Shown here: one piece after another, positions 1 through 5,421 of the stretch
Layout of the letters: each line of letters begins with the position of its first letter
Numbering within the stretch: position 1 is the first letter of the stretch
DNA from: Betaproteobacteria bacterium
Lineage (GTDB): Bacteria; Pseudomonadota; Gammaproteobacteria; Burkholderiales; Rhodocyclaceae
NCBI GenBank assembly: GCA_025997095.1
Contig: BNUD01000125.1
Span: 1 to 5,421 of the forward strand
Direction of reading: 5' to 3'
Length of the DNA: 5,421 bases
Notes under the pieces: generated by a model
The model's input: only the letters and a program-made list of their open reading frames with translations
Told to the model about the DNA's origin: nothing
Database searches by the model: none
Program-made: the position numbers and the translations under genes

Positions 1-1291
1 GTTGATGAGCGCCACTTTGCCCAAGGCTCGGCGCGATGCCCTGATCAAGGCATGGGGCTTGCAAACCGACAGCGTGCCGGAGCTGGTCTATCCGAGGATA
101 TTGCTGGTAGATGACAAACCTGTTCGCGGCGCGACCTTTGCTGCGCGTCCTTTGCCTCCAATTCATTTGCATGGGTTGGCGGAAAGTCTGGAGGCGTTGG
201 CTGACAAGGCTGTGGAACTGTTCGCACAGGGCGGTTGCGGCGCGGTGATCGTGAATACCGTCGAGCGGGCACAAAAGCTCAATTCCATGTTGCGCGAGCG
301 TCTTGGGGAAGATGCGCCGTTGCAGTTGTTTCATGCACGTTTTCCAATGGATGAACGCGCTGTTCTTGAAGCGCATGTGTTGAATATCTTCGGTGCACCG
401 GATTATCTGGACGCTTCCTACCTCAAGCGTCCGGAACGTGCCTTGTTGATTGCCACGCAGGTGGTGGAGCAATCGCTGGATATTGATTTCGATTTTCTGC
501 TTTCGGATCTCGCACCGGCGGATTTGCTCCTGCAACGTGCCGGTCGTTTGCATCGGCATCAACGCGAGCGTCCCCCCGCGCACACGGTGGCGCGCCTGTT
601 CGTCGCCGGATTGCAAGCGGAACGCCTGCCGGAACTCAAGGAAACCGGCTGGGGATTCGTCTACGACGCCTACATTCTGGGGCGTACCTGGGCGTTATTT
701 GGGCAGGAGACCGTGCTCAATCTGCCGGAAGACATTGACCGGCTGGTGCAGGCGGTATATGGCGATGATTTACTGCCAGAAAATCTGGATGATGCGGCGA
801 GGGAGACTATCGAGATCGAGTTTTATGGCAAACATTTGGGACAGGAAAAACAGGAATGTCAATTTGCTAAAAATATCGTGATCGACCTGGCGGAAGAACC
901 GCAGAGCGCCTATGCCGGAAAACCGCGTGGGCACGAAGAAGGCGAAGGGCTGGGGTTGGAGAACAAAACCCGGCTGGGGCGCGAGTCGATCACCCTGATT
1001 CCGGTTGAGGCTGGTGATGGTCTTGCGCTTGAGAAAGCTCTGAATGAAGCAGATGCAAAAAGGTTATACAATCGCCAACTCAAGGTTTCCAAGGTCGCCG
1101 TCGTTCGTCATTTCAAGGCGGCAGGACTGCCAGTCGCCTTTCAGGAGAGCGCTTTGCTGAAACATGCTTACCCGTTACCGTTGCAGCACGGTCGATACGC
1201 ACAGGATGGTCTGAATTTGCGTCTGGATAAAATCCTGGGGCTGGTCTACGAATCCGAATCGGCAGGCAACGCGCAACGGGAGCCGGGATGA
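1..1291 (+). CDS. cas3: Cas3 helicase-nuclease, type I-E, C-terminal part (5' truncated by window edge)
   Basis: Cas3 is the DNA-degrading enzyme of type I CRISPR systems: an HD nuclease fused to a superfamily 2 helicase, recruited by Cascade to nick and unwind target DNA processively. The visible 429 residues begin inside the gene. The first codon, TTG at 2, is followed by MSATLP, which is helicase motif III (SAT at residues 3-5), so it should read as an internal Leu rather than a start. Next come a motif IV-like segment AVIVNTVERA (81-90), motif V ATQVVEQSLDIDFD (151-164) and motif VI QRAGRLHRH (178-186) with its arginine fingers. About 240 residues of accessory and C-terminal domain follow, with no frame break. 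The HD domain and motifs I (Walker A) and II (DEAH-like) must lie left of the window. E. coli Cas3 is 888 aa, so roughly half is missing. The TGA at 1289-1291 overlaps the casA start as ATGA, suggesting coupling. Family assignment is very secure. Confidence 0.96.
   Translation, partial: LMSATLPKARRDALIKAWGLQTDSVPELVYPRILLVDDKPVRGATFAARPLPPIHLHGLAESLEALADKAVELFAQGGCGAVIVNTVERAQKLNSMLRERLGEDAPLQLFHARFPMDERAVLEAHVLNIFGAPDYLDASYLKRPERALLIATQVVEQSLDIDFDFLLSDLAPADLLLQRAGRLHRHQRERPPAHTVARLFVAGLQAERLPELKETGWGFVYDAYILGRTWALFGQETVLNLPEDIDRLVQAVYGDDLLPENLDDAARETIEIEFYGKHLGQEKQECQFAKNIVIDLAEEPQSAYAGKPRGHEEGEGLGLENKTRLGRESITLIPVEAGDGLALEKALNEADAKRLYNRQLKVSKVAVVRHFKAAGLPVAFQESALLKHAYPLPLQHGRYAQDGLNLRLDKILGLVYESESAGNAQREPG
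1277..1290 (+). promoter_or_regulatory. casA ribosome binding site within the cas3 3' end
   Basis: GGGAG at 1278-1282 lies 5 nt before ATG 1288-1290. It supports this ATG as the casA start, although it sits inside cas3 coding sequence. The start shares ATGA with the cas3 stop, the usual arrangement for termination-reinitiation. Confidence 0.6.
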
Positions 1292-2844
1292 GCGAGAAAG
1301 CATTTAACCTGCTCGATGAGCGCTGGCTGCCCGTTCGCTTTGCGGACGGGAGCGTAGAGGCGTTGGGGCTGCTGGAAGTTTTTCGCCGGAGTGGCGAGAT
1401 CGGAGCTTTGGCGGAGACTGCCCCACCCAGTCTGGTAGCGGAATATCGGCTGTTACTGGCGATTACCCATCGCGCACTGGTGAGCGCCTTGGGGTCATGG
1501 AAGGTCAAGGATCGCGCTCGTTGGTTCAAGGAAGGACTGCCGGTTGAGGACATCTGTGCGTATCTGGAAACCTGGCGCGAACGCTTCTGGCTGTTTCACC
1601 CGGAAGCACCGTTCATGCAGGTGGCTGCATTGGCCGTGGCGGAAGAGACGCGCGACAAAAAGAAACCCTGGACACAGATTGATTTGGCAAGTGCTTGCGG
1701 TAATAACCCGGTATTGTTCGATCACGCAGATGATGCATCACCAACAGCCATTAGACCAGCGCGCGCTATCTGCTTACTGCTGGGTTTGTTGCCGTTTGTT
1801 GTGGGGGGAACGATTCAAGTATTCAAGAGTTCGGATAATGCAGGTGCTTTGATGAATAGCGCTGCGGTTATTCCAGTTGGTAAGACCTTGGCTCAAACAC
1901 TTTGCCTGTGTCTGCACCCTGAGCCTACAGGGAATGGTGTTGAGGATTTGCCTGCTTGGGAGCGTGAGCTTCTGACGGTTGCACAGTTGCGAGGTGCCCC
2001 AGTGCTAGCAAAGGGACCAAATGATCGCTATACACGGCAAAGCCGTGCTGTACTGTTGTTGCGTGGGTTTGATGGGGATGTTCAATGGTTGCGTTTTGGG
2101 GCTGGCTACGCCTTGCTGGGTAATGATGAAGATGCGCCAGACCCTATGACAAATTTTACGGCTGGAAAGGACAAATGGATGCGGGTAACCTTTAGAGAAG
2201 GTCGAGCCTTCTGGCGCGATTTACCTGCGTTGGTTCCTAATCCTGCAAAAAACAGCCGACCTGCTGCGGTGCTGAGCTATGCGGCAGCCCTGCATGAGGA
2301 AATCAGTTTCGATATTGTCGATCAGCCTGTATTGGTGGCGGGGCTGGCAAGTAATAAAGCTAAACTGGAGCGTTGGCGTGCCGAGCAAATTACTTTGCCT
2401 GCAGTGCTTTTGGTGGATGTTGACCAAGCTGGATATTTGCGGGAACAGGTCGCATTTGCTGAAGATCTGTTCTACAAGAAAAATGGTGTACGTCACTTGG
2501 CAGTCGATATGTTGGCGGAAACCCTCCCTGACCCGCGTGACAAAGATACTCGGAACCGTGCCCGCAGCATACTGGACGGAGGCCCCTTTGCTGCAACTTA
2601 CTTCGCCCAAGCCGAACGCGCCTTGCCCAAGCTGATGGAAGATATTGGCACCGATCCTGAACAGGCGGGTGCCCTCTGGCGTGGCAATCTGCGAGCGGCG
2701 GCGGATAATGCCTGGCAGCAGGTTTTAACCGGGCTGGGTGGTTCTGCTCGCGCTTTGCGCGCCGATGCCAAATACTGGCCGCGTTTTCAGGGCTTGTTGA
2801 ACCGTGAGGTTCCCAAAAACAACATGACGATCAATGAGGTTTGA
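1288..2844 (+). CDS. casA: Cascade large subunit CasA (Cse1/Cas8e)
   Basis: Cse1 is the large subunit of type I-E Cascade. In the E. coli and Thermobifida complexes it recognises the PAM, helps start R-loop formation and docks Cas3. The product is 518 aa, close to E. coli Cse1 (502 aa). The N-terminus FNLLDERWLPVRFADGS (6-22) is the family signature. It is followed by the LLLAITHRAL helix (55-64), a GNNPVLFDH segment (138-146) in the region of the PAM-sensing L1 loop, and a GLLPFVVGGTI segment (166-176). DPMTNFTAGKDKW (285-297) probably corresponds to the HPHTP...KKGE stretch of E. coli Cse1. The last third is helix-rich, as expected for the C-terminal four-helix bundle that contacts Cse2. 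The gene starts on the cas3 stop codon and ends at TGA 2842-2844, beside the casB start. GC is lower in the central part (roughly 1720-2540) than at either end. Motif-to-function mapping is by family analogy. Confidence 0.95.
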   Translation: MSEKAFNLLDERWLPVRFADGSVEALGLLEVFRRSGEIGALAETAPPSLVAEYRLLLAITHRALVSALGSWKVKDRARWFKEGLPVEDICAYLETWRERFWLFHPEAPFMQVAALAVAEETRDKKKPWTQIDLASACGNNPVLFDHADDASPTAIRPARAICLLLGLLPFVVGGTIQVFKSSDNAGALMNSAAVIPVGKTLAQTLCLCLHPEPTGNGVEDLPAWERELLTVAQLRGAPVLAKGPNDRYTRQSRAVLLLRGFDGDVQWLRFGAGYALLGNDEDAPDPMTNFTAGKDKWMRVTFREGRAFWRDLPALVPNPAKNSRPAAVLSYAAALHEEISFDIVDQPVLVAGLASNKAKLERWRAEQITLPAVLLVDVDQAGYLREQVAFAEDLFYKKNGVRHLAVDMLAETLPDPRDKDTRNRARSILDGGPFAATYFAQAERALPKLMEDIGTDPEQAGALWRGNLRAAADNAWQQVLTGLGGSARALRADAKYWPRFQGLLNREVPKNNMTINEV

Positions 2845-2848
2845 TGTG
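2836..2848 (+). promoter_or_regulatory. Ribosome binding site favouring GTG 2846 as the casB start
   Basis: GAGGT at 2836-2840 matches the anti-Shine-Dalgarno core and is 5-6 nt before GTG 2846-2848. The competing in-frame ATG at 2834 overlaps this motif, and I see no good Shine-Dalgarno sequence at normal spacing before it; the nearest is GAGG at 2806-2809, too far upstream. The site therefore favours the GTG, which would follow the casA stop after 1 nt. Confidence 0.55.
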
Positions 2849-3361
2849 AGTGAACATGCCAAAAAATTCATCGCGCATCTGCAACAGTTGAAAGAGCGTG
2901 ACCGGGGCGCACTGGCGACCTTGCGTCACAGTCTCGCGTTTGATCCGGGAACCTACCCGCAAGCCTTTCCCTATGTCGAGCGTTTTGCGGGGGCTGACGC
3001 ACACCGCCGTCTGGCACTCTACGCCGTGGCGGGGTTATTTGCTCGCCATCCGGCACAGGCAAGCGCAAGTTTTGCCACCGCGTTTGGTGAATTAATGCGC
3101 CGTCGTGACAGTGCCAGCATTGAGCAACGCTTCATCGCGCTTCTGAGGGCGGATGCCGAAAACGTGTTCGAGTACCTCAAACAGGCTATCAGTTTGTTGG
3201 CTACGGATGGCCTGGGTTTTAATTACGTGCAATTGTTGGACGATTTGTCTCGCTGGCTGAACCCCAATCCCAATCTGCATGAACAACGTGATCGCTTGCG
3301 GCGCTGGGCGTGTGATTTTTACCGTGCCCTGCAACCCGTATCCGAAACTGAAAAAAACTGA
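2846..3361 (+). CDS. casB: Cascade small subunit CasB (Cse2/Cas11)
   Basis: Cse2 is the all-helical small subunit of type I-E Cascade. Two copies form the belly of the E. coli complex and stabilise the displaced strand and the R-loop. From GTG 2846 the product is 171 aa; from ATG 2834 it is 175 aa (extra MRFD). E. coli Cse2 is 160 aa. Numbered on the 175-aa form, the family pattern is clear: DRGALATLRHSLAFDPGT (23-40) followed by a Pro/Tyr-rich stretch to FPYV (45-48), then SIEQRFIALLRADAENVFEY (95-114), AISLLATDGLGFNYVQLLDD (118-137) and a closing basic region. The sequence is helix-compatible and rich in Arg, as fits a subunit that contacts nucleic acid. I prefer the GTG because of the GAGGT motif; the ATG start, overlapping casA by 11 nt, is a reasonable alternative. 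An A7 run lies just before the stop (3351-3357). An 18-nt gap separates it from cas7e. Confidence 0.92.
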   Translation: MSEHAKKFIAHLQQLKERDRGALATLRHSLAFDPGTYPQAFPYVERFAGADAHRRLALYAVAGLFARHPAQASASFATAFGELMRRRDSASIEQRFIALLRADAENVFEYLKQAISLLATDGLGFNYVQLLDDLSRWLNPNPNLHEQRDRLRRWACDFYRALQPVSETEKN

Positions 3362-3366
3362 CCAAA

Positions 3367-3382
3367 TAAGGAGCGTTCCATG
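3367..3382 (+). promoter_or_regulatory. Strong ribosome binding site of cas7e
   Basis: TAAGGAG at 3367-3373 is an essentially full match to the Shine-Dalgarno consensus, 6 nt before ATG 3380-3382. It is the longest consensus match among the start sites in this window and lies in the only gap longer than 2 nt. This fits Cas7e being the most abundant subunit (six copies in E. coli Cascade), but the link to dosage is inference. Confidence 0.75.
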
Positions 3383-4546
3383 TCTGCTTTTCTTGAATTT
3401 CATATCATCCAGAACTTCGCCCCCTCCAACCTCAACCGGGACGATACCGGCTCTCCCAAAGATGCCTTGTTTGGCGGGCATCGACGGGCGCGCGTAAGCA
3501 GTCAGTGCCAGAAAAAGTCGGTACGGGATTACTTCAAGACTTCTAGTCTGATTGAGGATAGAAATCTTGGAATACGTACACAACACCTCGACAGAGTGCT
3601 TAACGAAGCGTTGGTGAGTATTGGCGTGAGGGATACATCTTTCTTCAATGAGCTTGTTAAGCTGGCGCTAAAAACAAAAAAGGTTAAAGAGGACAAGAAG
3701 GATGATGAAGAGAGCAATTCAGAAAGTAAGCTTTCTTACTTGCTTTTCATTTCTGCTACGGAAATTGAAGCGTTAGCTGAGTTGATCAAGGCTGACAAGG
3801 AAACACTGCTTGTTCTTGCCGGGAAGAAAAAATTGAAGCAGAACGATATTCCTGAGGACTTCAAGGAAAAATTGAAGAAGATATTGATTAAGAGTAGGGC
3901 TGTTGACATTGCTTTATTCGGGCGAATGCTGGCTGACTTGCCGAAAGCCAATCAGGATGCGGCTTCTCAGGTGGCGCATGCCATCAGCACTCACCGCGTT
4001 GAACGGGAGTTTGACTACTTCACCGCCGTCGATGACAAAAGCACAGAAGAGGAAACTGGCGCGGGCATGATCAGCCAGGTCGAGTTCAATTCCGCTACTT
4101 TTTATCGCTATGCCGTGTTGGATGTGCAAAAACTGCTTGATAACCTGCAAGGCGATCAGGAACTCACCCTTTCGGCAGTCTCCGCATTCACGGAAGCGCT
4201 GGTTCGGGCGATTCCCACAGGCAAGCAAAACAGCTTTGCCGCCCACAATCCGCCTGCATTTGTTGGTATCAGCCTGCGCTATGGCGCGCCGCTCAGTCTT
4301 GCCAATGCCTTCGAAAAACCGGTGACTCCACGTGTGGATCAGGAACTGACTGTACAGTCGGTGGAAAAACTTGCGGCCTGTGACGGCAGATTGTCCGCCG
4401 GGTATGGCGACGATAAAGATCGCTGGGTGGCGCTGGATTTGACTGAAGGTAGCGTGTGGCCAGAAGACAAGGGCGATAAAGTAAAGAACCTGAAAGAACT
4501 GGCAAGTGAGGCACGGAAACTGGCCGAAACTTTGTTGGGAGCCTGA
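3380..4546 (+). CDS. cas7e: Cascade backbone subunit Cas7e (CasC/Cse4)
   Basis: Cas7e is the RAMP-fold backbone subunit. Six copies polymerise along the crRNA spacer in E. coli Cascade, kinking the guide every sixth base with a thumb loop. The product is 388 aa against 363 in E. coli. The N-terminal signature QNFAPSNLNRDDTGSPKDAL (11-30) continues into FGGHRRARVSSQC (31-43), the conserved RNA-contacting first part of the RRM-like palm. DIALFGRMLAD (176-186) and QVAHAISTHRVEREFDYFTA (197-216) mark the return to the palm and the thumb region; GAGMISQVEFNSATFYRYA (227-245) and PTGKQNSFAAHNPPAF (279-294) follow. Residues about 54-174 form the helical finger domain, here unusually Lys/Glu/Asp-rich and encoded by AT-rich DNA. 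Position 44 is Gln, where the E. coli-like motif SSQ-x-LKR has Leu. The start is fixed by an excellent Shine-Dalgarno sequence and by the conserved N-terminus. The stop is 2 nt before cas5e. Confidence 0.96.
   Translation: MSAFLEFHIIQNFAPSNLNRDDTGSPKDALFGGHRRARVSSQCQKKSVRDYFKTSSLIEDRNLGIRTQHLDRVLNEALVSIGVRDTSFFNELVKLALKTKKVKEDKKDDEESNSESKLSYLLFISATEIEALAELIKADKETLLVLAGKKKLKQNDIPEDFKEKLKKILIKSRAVDIALFGRMLADLPKANQDAASQVAHAISTHRVEREFDYFTAVDDKSTEEETGAGMISQVEFNSATFYRYAVLDVQKLLDNLQGDQELTLSAVSAFTEALVRAIPTGKQNSFAAHNPPAFVGISLRYGAPLSLANAFEKPVTPRVDQELTVQSVEKLAACDGRLSAGYGDDKDRWVALDLTEGSVWPEDKGDKVKNLKELASEARKLAETLLGA
3541..3900 (+). other. Low-GC segment inside cas7e, matching the helical finger domain
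   Basis: My hand count gives about 144 G+C in 360 nt (40%), against 62% for 3421-3480 and 57-58% for 3961-4080. The segment encodes Cas7e residues of about 54-174, uses AGG, ATA, TTA, CTA, ACA and TCA codons, and contains a lysine-dense stretch. The reading frame is intact throughout. The edges coincide with the junctions between palm and helical domain, inferred by comparison with E. coli CasC. Confidence 0.7.
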
Positions 4547-4551
4547 ACATG
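4537..4551 (+). promoter_or_regulatory. cas5e ribosome binding site within the cas7e 3' end
   Basis: GGGAG at 4537-4541 lies 7 nt before ATG 4549-4551 and sits in the last codons of cas7e. The Shine-Dalgarno sequence itself is single-stranded in the hairpin model, but the start codon is not (see 4547-4567). Confidence 0.6.
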
Positions 4552-4567
4552 AGCACCTTGCTCATGT
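4547..4567 (+). promoter_or_regulatory. Perfect hairpin enclosing the cas5e start codon
   Basis: ACATGAGCA (4547-4555) and TGCTCATGT (4559-4567) are exact reverse complements around a CCT loop, giving a 9-bp stem with no mismatch. The cas5e ATG (4549-4551) lies in the 5' arm, and the cas7e TGA (4544-4546) ends at the base of the stem. A ribosome finishing cas7e would be expected to cover and open the 5' arm, so the structure could make cas5e initiation depend on cas7e translation. The repeat is seen directly; the regulatory role is inference. The 3' arm also encodes Cas5e residues, so protein constraint may contribute. Confidence 0.5.
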
Positions 4568-5223
4568 GTCTTGCCGGGCCAATGCAGTCCTGGGGCACGA
4601 CCAGCCGCTTTGACGAGCGCGACACACAGTTGGAGCCGTCCAAATCGGGCGTACTCGGTTTGGTGTGTGCTGCTTTGGGGCGTGACCGTCATGAACCCGT
4701 TGATGACCTCGCTGCCCTCAAAATGGGTGTGCGGGTGGAACGCGAAGGTGTACCGATGCGGGATTATCAGACCGCTACCGGCGTAGTGAGTGCGGCTGGC
4801 AAAGTTGACCTGGGGCGTACCGTTGTCAGCCCGCGTTTTTTTCTTTCCGATGCGGTTTTTTTGATTGGTCTGGAAGGCGCTCGCGCCGTGCTGGAAAAGA
4901 TTCACCTGGCCTTGCAAGCGCCTGTCTGGCCGCTGGCTTTGGGGCGTAAAAGCTTTGTGCCATCGTTACCGGTTTATCTGCCTGGTGGCCTCGTTGACCA
5001 GGCACTGGAAGACGCTTTGCGGAAGTGCCCTTCACTGGTACAGCGCGGTAAAGAGCCTCAGACAGTGCGGCTCATACTGGAAGATACCCGCGAAGGCGTT
5101 GTGCGACTGGATCAACCAATAGCCCCTTTTGCCGAACGGCGTTTCGGGCCGCGTTTTGTTAAAACACGTTCATTCATCTTCTCCGCAGGAGGCGTGCATG
5201 TATCTGACCCGACTGCGGCTTGA
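4549..5223 (+). CDS. cas5e: Cascade subunit Cas5e (CasD)
   Basis: Cas5e caps the 5' handle of the crRNA at the foot of type I-E Cascade, next to Cse1 and the last Cas7e. In this subtype it is not the processing nuclease. The product is 224 aa, the usual size. The family motifs are intact: LLMCLAGPMQSWG (4-16, the G-P-x-Q-S-W-G signature), SRF..RDTQLEPSKSGVLGL (19-38), GVRVEREG (60-67), DYQTATG (72-78), RFFLSDAVFLIGLEG (96-110) and PVWPLALGRKSFVP (125-138, with the conserved LGRKS). The start lies 2 nt after the cas7e stop, has GGGAG upstream and falls inside a perfect hairpin. Two T7 runs (4836-4842 and 4856-4862) lie in one 27-nt stretch, but the frame is maintained. The 3' end overlaps cas6e by 26 nt and carries the cas6e Shine-Dalgarno sequence. 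Confidence 0.95.
   Translation: MSTLLMCLAGPMQSWGTTSRFDERDTQLEPSKSGVLGLVCAALGRDRHEPVDDLAALKMGVRVEREGVPMRDYQTATGVVSAAGKVDLGRTVVSPRFFLSDAVFLIGLEGARAVLEKIHLALQAPVWPLALGRKSFVPSLPVYLPGGLVDQALEDALRKCPSLVQRGKEPQTVRLILEDTREGVVRLDQPIAPFAERRFGPRFVKTRSFIFSAGGVHVSDPTAA
5187..5200 (+). promoter_or_regulatory. Strong ribosome binding site of cas6e inside cas5e
   Basis: AGGAGG at 5187-5192 is a full consensus core, 5 nt before ATG 5198-5200. It sets the cas6e start even though it lies in cas5e coding sequence, and could let cas6e be translated independently of cas5e. Confidence 0.7.
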
Positions 5224-5421
5224 CCCGCGTTCCGCACAGGTTCGGCGCGATCTGTCCAATCCATACGACATGCATCGTTCGCTGGTGCGTGCCTTTGTCG
5301 CGGATGAAACCGCAACACAGCCGCGCTTTCTTTGGCGTATTGAGCCTTCTGGCGATTGGGCAACGCCGGTCGTCCTGGTGCAATCCGTCCATATGGCTGA
5401 CTGGTCGGTGTTGTCAACACG
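5198..5421 (+). CDS. cas6e: crRNA endoribonuclease Cas6e (CasE/Cse3), N-terminal part (3' truncated by window edge)
   Basis: Cas6e cleaves pre-crRNA at the base of each repeat hairpin and stays bound to the 3' end of the crRNA as the head of Cascade. Reading from ATG 5198 gives 74 complete open codons to the window end with no stop. MYLTRLRLDP (1-10) is the typical first strand of the ferredoxin-like fold. RRDLSNPYDMHRSLVRAF (16-33) is the family signature and contains Tyr23 and His26, which match by position and context the catalytic Tyr23/His26 of Thermus thermophilus Cse3. RFLWRIEP (43-50) and VVLVQSVHMADWSVL (58-72) also fit the family. It overlaps cas5e by 26 nt in another frame and has AGGAGG upstream. 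About two thirds of the protein (family length around 200-220 aa) lies to the right. The alignment to the Thermus residues is from memory of the family. Confidence 0.93.
   Translation, partial: MYLTRLRLDPRSAQVRRDLSNPYDMHRSLVRAFVADETATQPRFLWRIEPSGDWATPVVLVQSVHMADWSVLST

Noticed and set aside
2..7. TTG 2 or ATG 5 as a true start of the first gene
   Set aside because: The residues directly after are helicase motif III (SATLP), which lies near the middle of Cas3, so the gene is cut by the window edge.
2805..2841. Direct repeat TGAGGTT (2805-2811 and 2835-2841) near the casA end
   Set aside because: Seven nucleotides is within chance expectation; only the second copy has a plausible role, as the casB ribosome binding site.
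3362..3379. Promoter or terminator between casB and cas7e
   Set aside because: The gap is only 18 nt, is filled by the cas7e Shine-Dalgarno sequence, and contains no inverted repeat.
3092..3586. 164-codon minus-strand open frame over casB and cas7e
   Set aside because: It overlaps conserved coding sequence on the + strand, and its product shows no recognisable motif.
4547..4567. Hairpin near the cas7e stop as a rho-independent terminator
   Set aside because: No T tract follows the stem, and cas5e coding sequence continues directly through it.
4339..4917. 192-codon open frame on the minus strand across the cas7e-cas5e junction
   Set aside because: It is antisense to two genes with full family motifs, has no recognisable domain, and is explained by the codon bias of the real genes.
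1..5421. CRISPR repeats or leader
   Set aside because: No repeated unit of about 28-29 nt with regular spacers was seen; every stretch is accounted for by coding sequence.

Overview
The window holds most of a type I-E CRISPR-Cas (Cascade) effector operon on the + strand. The order is the 3' part of cas3, then casA (cse1/cas8e), casB (cse2/cas11), cas7e (casC), cas5e (casD) and the 5' part of cas6e (casE). All recognisable protein motifs agree with this order. Both edges cut through genes: the window opens at helicase motif III of Cas3 and closes 74 codons into Cas6e. No CRISPR repeats, cas1 or cas2 are present; in type I-E loci they usually follow cas6e, so they would lie to the right, and the Cas3 HD nuclease domain and helicase motifs I and II would lie to the left.

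Layout: cas3 1-1291; casA 1288-2844, with a 4-nt ATGA overlap with cas3; casB from GTG 2846 (or ATG 2834) to 3361; an 18-nt gap; cas7e 3380-4546; a 2-nt gap; cas5e 4549-5223; cas6e from 5198, a 26-nt overlap, running off the end. No intergenic stretch exceeds 18 nt, so there is little room for an internal terminator or a non-coding promoter. The genes are probably one transcript with translational coupling. Cas6e cuts pre-crRNA; Cas7e (six copies), Cas5e, Cse2 (two copies), Cse1 and Cas6e form the surveillance complex; Cas3 is recruited through Cse1 to unwind and degrade target DNA. The copy numbers come from the E. coli complex, not from this sequence.

The host is probably a moderately GC-rich proteobacterium (many 60-nt blocks hand-count at 55-65% GC; Shine-Dalgarno sites are canonical), but the sequence does not fix the genus. 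The system itself is not new. The parts worth a second look are a perfect 9-bp hairpin that buries the cas5e start codon next to the cas7e stop codon, a sharp low-GC patch that coincides with the helical domain of Cas7e, and a milder composition drop in the middle of casA.
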